A DNA stretch of 64,000 nt. It comes from Chelydra serpentina (Eukaryota > Chordata > Testudines > Chelydridae). The notes beneath the pieces were generated by a model. The model was not told the DNA's origin and did not search any database. It was given only the letters and a program-made list of their open reading frames with translations. Of this stretch, positions 40,801 to 48,800 are shown in pieces (position 1 is the stretch's first letter; the number at the start of each line of letters is the position of its first letter). The position numbers were made by a program, and so were the translations under genes. Location of the stretch: contig JBAIAC010000004.1 in the NCBI GenBank assembly GCA_037349315.1, forward strand, positions 37,017,001-37,081,000, in the 5' to 3' direction.

Positions 40801-43800
40801 CACTTCAGTCTGGGTAGAACCATGCATTTCAACCATGCTTAGATGGGATTTCTGGGCTGCAGCACTGGGGATTTCTGGGCTGCAGCCAGGCCTGCCAATG
40901 CGGGGCGGGGGAGAATCACCCAGAGGCCCAGGCGATTTAAAAGTGCCTGAGGCCCCCGGCCACCGTCAGCAGCTCAGCGGGGCTAAGTTATGCTTCCTGC
41001 CTGCCCTTGCTCCGTGCTGCTCCCGAAAGTGGCCAGCACGTCCCTCCGGTGCCTGTGGGCGCGGGCTGACATTGCTCGTCTGTTCCAGCGCACTGGGGCA
41101 AGGCGGTGCCGCAACAACGTCTGGAGACTTGGGTCGCTCTTTGCGGCCCGATGGAGAGAGGGAGCGGTGCCGAGGGCGGCCCCGGGTTCCCGAAGCTGCC
41201 CGGTCCCGAGGTGGGCGGGAGACCTTGGTGCCGCAGCCGGCTCTGATGGAGGCCGCTGCGCACCGAGATGCTGGAGCCCGCACCTTGAGAGGGGCAGAGT
41301 GCCGCCTCCATTAGCAACTGTCTGAGGCGGATTTCTCTCTCCTTTCTGGTGCGGGGCTTGAAGGACTTACACAGCTTGCATTTGTCCGCTGTGTGGGACT
41401 CACCCAGACACCGAAGACAGGAGTCGTGGGGGTCACTGGTGGGCATGGGCCTGTTATAGGATCTGCACGACTTGAATCCTTGTGAAGGCATGCCCTATGC
41501 CCGGAGGGCTCGGGAGGAGCCCGCTAACTGTACAGACTACTACTACTAATTACTACAACTATAACTACACTAATTACTATAACAATGAAAACTATTAACA
41601 CTAAATACAATGAACTCTTAACACGGATAGCTAGGGAGTAGTGGAGCACTTGCTAACAAGAGACCACTGTTCCAACGACCGTCACGGGTGGTAAGAAGGA
41701 ACTGGAGGGGGGTCGGGCCGGCAGGGTACTATATAGAGTGCCAATTTGGCGCCACTCCAGGGGGCTCTCCAGCCGGCCCGACGGGTAGCTGCTAGGGTAA
41801 AAGTTTCCGACGTCTGTGCACCCGCGCGCGAACACACCTAACTGGAATAGATATGAGCAACACATCTTGAAAAACACTGCTTACAAAGGTGAGTAACCTT
41901 TTCATATATAGGCAAGGATTGGGACGTGAACCTAATAGTCAGGATAGGGCTGTTGGAGGAAGTAATTTGTCTTACCACCCTTCTACTTACCCCACATTCT
42001 AATTGCACCCCTCCATCTACTCCCCCAGAAACTCTGATGAACATAGAACCCCCTAAAATCTGTCTTGCTTTGTTACACATTCACACCAAAAACAAACAAA
42101 CAAACAAACCCCAAACCTGTTAAATGTTAAGATTGCAAAGTCAAGAACTCAGTTATGAAATGCCAGCATTAAGAGTGCCCATGCAACCTTAATTTGGCCC
42201 CCTTGTAGTATGAATTATGATAGTCTTTTATTTCATGATCATCTATTATTTTTTCCATGTTCCAATGGACGTGGTGTGAGGATGAATCAGGTTGTGTAGT
42301 GAAGGAGGCTTCTGTCTGAAGGACTCCTGCCTCATTTGTTGCAGAAGTTGGAAGGTGTGTGATGAATGAGGCAGGGGACTGCAGGAAGAGAAAGTATGGT
42401 CTTATGGCTGAGACAGTTGAATGCTTCCCTGGGGAATTGGATTCTATCCCTGCCACTATCACAGACTTTCTTTGTGATGCTGGGCAAGTCACTTAAACCA
42501 AACTTTTTACAGGTGCTCACTAATTGTGTTCCTCATTTTCTGCGTACCTGACTTGAGATTCCTGGTCTAATTCGCAGAAGTGCTGAACGCTCTCAGCTGC
42601 AACTGAAATCAGTGGGGGCTCTGCTGGAATATATAAAGTGCTATATAATGCTAAGTACTCTGTACATTCAGGTCCTAGTTGTCTCAAATTGGCAACCCAA
42701 ACCAGTGGAAACTTTAGACCTTAGTGTCTCTCTGCCACAGTTCCCCATCTGTAAAATGGGGATACCACCTCCCTCCCGCTTCACAGGGGTGTTATGAAAA
42801 TAAATTAGTTAACGTTTGTGAAACACTTAGATTCTATAGCGAGGAGTGCCACAGAAAAGCCCATGAAGAAGTTAACAATTCTATCTTCAGACCAGGGTTT
42901 GAATAGTGAATAAGGCATGGAGCCACACAATAAACATTGAGGAGGACGCATAATATTGGATAGCTACTTTTTAAGTGAGCACCATCCATCCTGTCCTCTG
43001 AATGAGGCAGGGTCCATGTGATCATATAATTAACAATGATATCATAACGCATGCACACAAGAAAAAACAAATTCCAGCATGTGGCATCTTATTGACACCT
43101 ACTTTAGATCATCAGCAGGGTTGGAACTTCAGTTTCACCATGCAGACCTCTGGCACTTGAGCTAGCAGAGTAACTCGTAGTAGTAGTAGATTGCAATCCT
43201 CTACGTACAAGCCATTAGAGGGGGATGAAACACTTTGCCAGCGGGTTTCAAAGGTGTTTGTGTACATCAGAGGAACAGTGAGACTCAGGAATCTTGTGTT
43301 CAATTCTGGGCTGTGGAAGGGAGTGTTCTCTAGACTCTTAACCCTCCCCCAACTCCAAGAGTGACCCCTTCTGTTCTGTTCCCTCTAGTTTGTCCCTGTA
43401 CCAGTCCTGTCTCTCCCCCACTCCGGCTCCTTGTTTTAGTCCCAGTCTGTGCTCTTCAGGTTTCTCACCCCCTCCTGGCTCCTCCTCTGATCTACCTCTC
43501 TGCCTCTCCAGTTGATGGAAGTTAGTGGGAGTTATGTTTAAGTAACAACAGTGAGGTCAGGCCCTTAGTTAGTTAACATGACCATTGATGACATTTGAAT
43601 GTTTATTTTTAAAAGTAATTTTGTTTATGAAAGGTGCCAGTTTGATGGCTCTGGACTGAAATCCTAAGACATTTAGTTGCAACATGAGAATGGCAGTGCA
43701 AGTTTCACCTTGTTTCCTCCTTGGCAAAACATTCTTTAGACCAAAATACCTGGTGGCATATCATGATCATCTGCAACTTGTAACTCTGTTTTACAGTTAG

Positions 43801-45839
43801 ATAAATTTTATATAAGACACGATGGAACAGTTGGCTAGGAAGGGGCGAGAGCAGGAACAACTAAATGTTCTTTGGCTAATAAACCATTTCCCTTTCAATT
43901 GCTTCTTCTGCATTGGCTCTTTAAGATATGTGTTTTGTTTTGTTTTTTTAAAAGGGAGATGAATTTAAATTAGGTGAGTTGAAACAGTCTTAACATTTCA
44001 GAATAGCAGTGGACCAAGGTCAAACAAGGGCTTTTCTTTCAGGCTGATGGATCTAATGTTAAAGCTACCCTGAAAATCCAATTTCTATTGCAGTTTTTTA
44101 TAATAATGTTTAGTACAAATGTAAAATCAAAGTGTATACTCTCTTACAGATGAATGTGTGTGAGGTCAGTATACAAAATTCTTAATTTATGGAAAAAAGA
44201 TGTCAGGCATGGGCTCTTTACACAGGATGTATGTGTGTATGAGCCTAGTTGTTCCTGCTCTTTAGAGCAATGACTGTATCACAGCTGATATCTTAACCTC
44301 GAAATCATACTCAGAATGCTGGTTTTATCAAGGGCACGTGTTACATGTCTGTCTGGCCTGTCTGTTTTTTTGATCAGGAAGCAGGGCCAGCTCCAGGCAC
44401 CAGCCTACCAAGCACGTGCTTGGGGCGGCACCTGGAGTGGGGCGGCACTCAAGGGTTGTTTGTTGTTGTGTTTTTTGTTTTTTTTTTAATTTACAAAAAA
44501 AACCTAATCTTCCTCTGGTGCCCCGGCCTGGGGAGCGGGGCGGCGGGCGTGCCCCGCTCCCCGCCGGCCCCCTCCCCCCCCCCCCCCCCCCCCCGCGTTT
44601 TGGCGGGGCGGCGTTGTTGGGGGGGCGGTGTTGGCCGGCGTTGGGGGAGGCGGCGCTTGTGGATTTTTTTTGTTTTTTGCTTGGGGCGGCCAAAAAGCTA
44701 GGGCCGGCCCTGTCAGGAAGATTGTCGAAATTTACAAGGATTAAATTATCTCCCTGTATGCCCGAATGATTCATTCAGGCAGGGCCGGGGGGAGGGAGAA
44801 GCGGGGAGTGGGTGAGTGGATGTATATGTGGTGTGCATATTCAGGTGAATTCATAGTATTAATGATGGTCGTGGCCTCGCAGCTGAAGGATATGTGGGTT
44901 CTTAGTGTTGAGCTCCTCATCATGGCTGAGTTTAAAAATCCTATTGGGGAGACATTTTTAAAAGGGTGGAAAAAAGTAATGATTGGTGAAGAGGTTTACA
45001 GTGTAGATTAATGACAGCTAATCAGATTCAGATTACTGTAGCCCTTCAAACAACCTAGCATATTAAACATTCATATTAGAATAAAAATAACATGTTGGTT
45101 GTTGGATGTTTTAAGGAGTTGATGGTTCATTTGGAAGGAGATGAGTGGGCGTGAAGGGCAAGGAAGGGAATCTTCAAAAATGACACAGGCTCTGCAGCGT
45201 CCTGTTGCAAATGGAAGGTTAATTTTGGAGAGTGGAAAATGTAAGGCAGATACACTGCTTCCTCTAGTTGGAGAGGGAAGGCTTAGATGTTGAACTGGTA
45301 TATATCTGTCACTTCCTCATCAGTCCTTGGAAAGACAGGCAAGAAGTTGTAATAGTATAGTCCATTAAAACTTCAAATTCAGTCAAACTTTATTGCTCCA
45401 ATTTTTGCTATAGCAAACAAATAAAAAAGCACATTGTTGTGTATGTGTATTGTGTATATTGAAAACTACAGTGTGAGAAAGATACAATGAAATCAAAATT
45501 CTGGCTAATTTTATATTGGCACAATAGAATCCCAGTTCTGATTGGGGGAGGGTAGGTGCTACTATCATAGAAATGTTAATATAATCCAGCATTGACACTT
45601 GGTGTTAATTCTCCATAATGGTGTAAACTTTGAATTCATCCAATATTTTTATGACTGAAAGCAATACCAAAAAAGTAGAAATGTCATCCAGCGTTATCCA
45701 CTCGTTCATGCTAAAACAGCGGGAGCAGCTAATTAAAGGTTCAGGCTGACATATTTTTTCCGCTTTTGGCTGTCTAATGTGGGTGCAGATGGGTTTCGAA
45801 ACCTAAGAAAAATCACTTTTAATTTTAAAATGGTGACAA

Positions 45840-45892
<53 letters not shown>

Positions 45893-48800
45893 GAAAACCC
45901 ATCCTTCAGAGGGATGATGGGTTTGTGCTGAAGGCACCGAAATCAGATCTAAGTTCAATTTATGGTCTTGTTACATATTTCATGTAATAGCTTGGGGAAG
46001 TCACTTAATTTTTCTGTGCCTCATCTGGTAAAACAGGGATGACACTTCTCTTCCACCCTTTTTGTCACTTGTCTGTTTACCCTTGGGGCAGGTACTGTCT
46101 CTTACTATGTGTATCTGCAGTGCCTAGTTCGATAGCGATTTATCTCAGTTGGGTCCTCTAGGAGTTACTGTGATTTTAATTGACCATGCTTTTGTAGTCT
46201 TACACTCAGCTTGGTGACATTTCAATGTTTGGCTGTAATGCAATAACTTTTGAATGCTGAATTCAGTCAGTTCCAGAATTTCAGAGAATGTTCTATCCAT
46301 CCGAGGGTAAGAACCCCATTGATTTGGTGAAGATCTGAAAATCGGAAGGGGAAATGGGGGACAAATTGGGCCTTGGGCATTTGGTTAGTACAGGTAGCAG
46401 CTTTAGCCACACTTGATTGCTTCTGTAGCGCATTGTCCACTCCAGGGACTGTTTGCATTCCTCTGTTCACCCCCAGGAACTCCGTTTGCCACCCTCTCAT
46501 CCCCCTTTATTTCAGGGCCTTGCTGCAGGCTGCTCATCCTCACCCTCATAGCAAGGGCTCTGTCCCTCATGCCCTCTTCCCCCCTATAGTAGGGTCCCCC
46601 ATTTTTTCCTATACTAGAGTCTGTGTGCTTCCCTCGGCATGCCAGGGGCTCTGTTCCTACAATCACACCAGGTCCTCTGTCTTCCCACTGATACCGTCCC
46701 CCTTATTCTTTCCCATACCCATTGATTGGATGTGGCGTTCAGAGGTTATCCTGTTGCATCCAAAGAGAGAAATGCCATTAAGTTGAGCATATGTCCTCAA
46801 AATTCAGCCAAAAAGCAAACTGAAATACAAAAGTTCTGTCATGTGGAAACATTTTGACCCTTACGTGGATCATAAGAAGTTCATCTACTGCTTGAACTTA
46901 AGGAGTAACTGGTAGTAATAGTAGGTTATCATCAATAGTAAGAGGAGAAGACGCACACTTTGCCACTAGATTTTGCAACTGTTTGCTAGAAAGAGGAAAG
47001 TTGAGGCTTGGGAATCCTAGGTTCTCTAGTGGTTACAGTCTCTCCTGCTTGTACCCTTCTATCACTATCTCCTAGCATGTGTCCCTTACAATCTGTCTCT
47101 ACCCTCACTCTGTCTTTCCCCTGCTTCCTCATTTTACCTTAGAAAATAATTATGCATTTTATGTTGGAGTACCTAGAGACCAGGGGGATCAGGACTGATT
47201 GATTAGTTTTGTTAGATGATCTCTTGGTGTTCATAAGGATATGGAAAACATCCTTACCCTCTAACTGAAAGGCCAGAAGTATTGAATCATTAACACAAAT
47301 GATTTCTCCCAAATGTGTTGGTTTTAAACAGTCAGAATAAAAATCATTTCTCGTCTCAGTTTGGTTTCTGTTTATTTGTTCTGGTTTCCCAGTAGCTACT
47401 AGAGTCTTCTAGGGCAGGTTTTGTTGTAAATCAAAACCATCCAGGCCTCCTTTTGTAGCGCAGCAGCACAAGAGCCAGCAAACAGAGCTGAAAACAGGGG
47501 AGTTTGAATGGAGATCTGTTGGAGAAGGGAGGCAAACCCATATTCCTTAGCAGTGAGTGAGTTTGTTTGCTTGCTGGTTTGTTTTAGTTTACAAAGTTTG
47601 GTGGTGGGCAGTGTGTTGTGAGAGAAACAGAGCCTTTGATTACAGCTGAACCTTTACTGGGAGCTTTCCTAATCAGCAGACCTATAAAGGCAGCCAACCG
47701 ACCAGCCAGTGGCATAGGAGCCAGCAAACAGGTGAAAACAGGGAATTTGAGTGGGAGTTTGGTGTCATGTTTTTTGGTGCCTGTGGTTTTTGTTTTTTCC
47801 TTCTTGACAGAAGCTTAGGCGGGAAGGGTATGACAGCTAAGTTGGCAGCAGTGGTAGTGACCTAAGAAGCTGACTGAATGTGGAAGCTGTGGTGATGTAC
47901 AGTATCCTGAAGAGGGTACCTGAAAGGTGCTTTGTTTGTTTGAAGTTCTGCCTGATAGATCTGATGGAAGAGAAGACCTGAGGTTTGGAGATGCAGACAG
48001 AAACTGTGGTTGGGTTTTGAAGGGGATTTGAACAGGTGTTGGAGGGAAGGAGAAATGAGGATCAAGACTTGCAGATGCATGCTGGACTAGAGAACTATGA
48101 GGGTAGACTGTTGGATGAAGAAAGTGGCCAGTGGAAGCAAGTGACTATGGGAACAATGCAGAGGAAAAGACCAGCTTGTGAAGGGGGAAGAGAGCTGAGG
48201 AACAGGTTATCTGAGTTGGAAAATGAAGGGGCGAGGCAGGCAATAACATAACATGGGAGAGCAAGGAAGAAGAGAAGAGTGGCCAGTCCAGAAGAATTGG
48301 GTAAGAGACAACGGCATTAGCCACAGTTCAGAGCTCCAGGAGGATAGAGGATGACTCTCAGAAGATTACAAGTGAGAACAAAAGACAAAGAAACCTTACA
48401 ACCAGAAAGAACAGAAGGGGGAAGGTTGAATAATTGCACCAACACCAGGAAGAGGCAGGTCTATGTGATTGGGGGACTTCCTACTAAGAAGAACAGAGAG
48501 GCCTATCACCAGAGCTGATCTGGAGAACAGAAGGGTGTGCTGTCTGCTGGGAGCTAAGATACCAGAGGCTGAAGAGGATCCTAATGGGAGTAGGAAAGAG
48601 TCCACTAACCGGCATACATGTGGGAACAAATGATATGGCTAGATTCTGGTTGAGATGCATCAAGGAAGATTACGCCAGGCTGGGGAAGATGCTTAAAGAA
48701 ATGGAGGCTAAGGTGATCTTCTGTGGGAGTCTACCTGTCAGGAGGAGAGCAAAGGCAAGACAAGATTATGATGATCAACAGGTGGCTCAGGAAGTGGTGT

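Noticed and set aside
44328..44774. 148-residue minus-strand ORF
   Set aside because: It spans both ends of the 331-bp hAT and its homopolymers.
45842..45891. CRISPR-like or regulatory array
   Set aside because: A simple GT dinucleotide microsatellite in a vertebrate intron.
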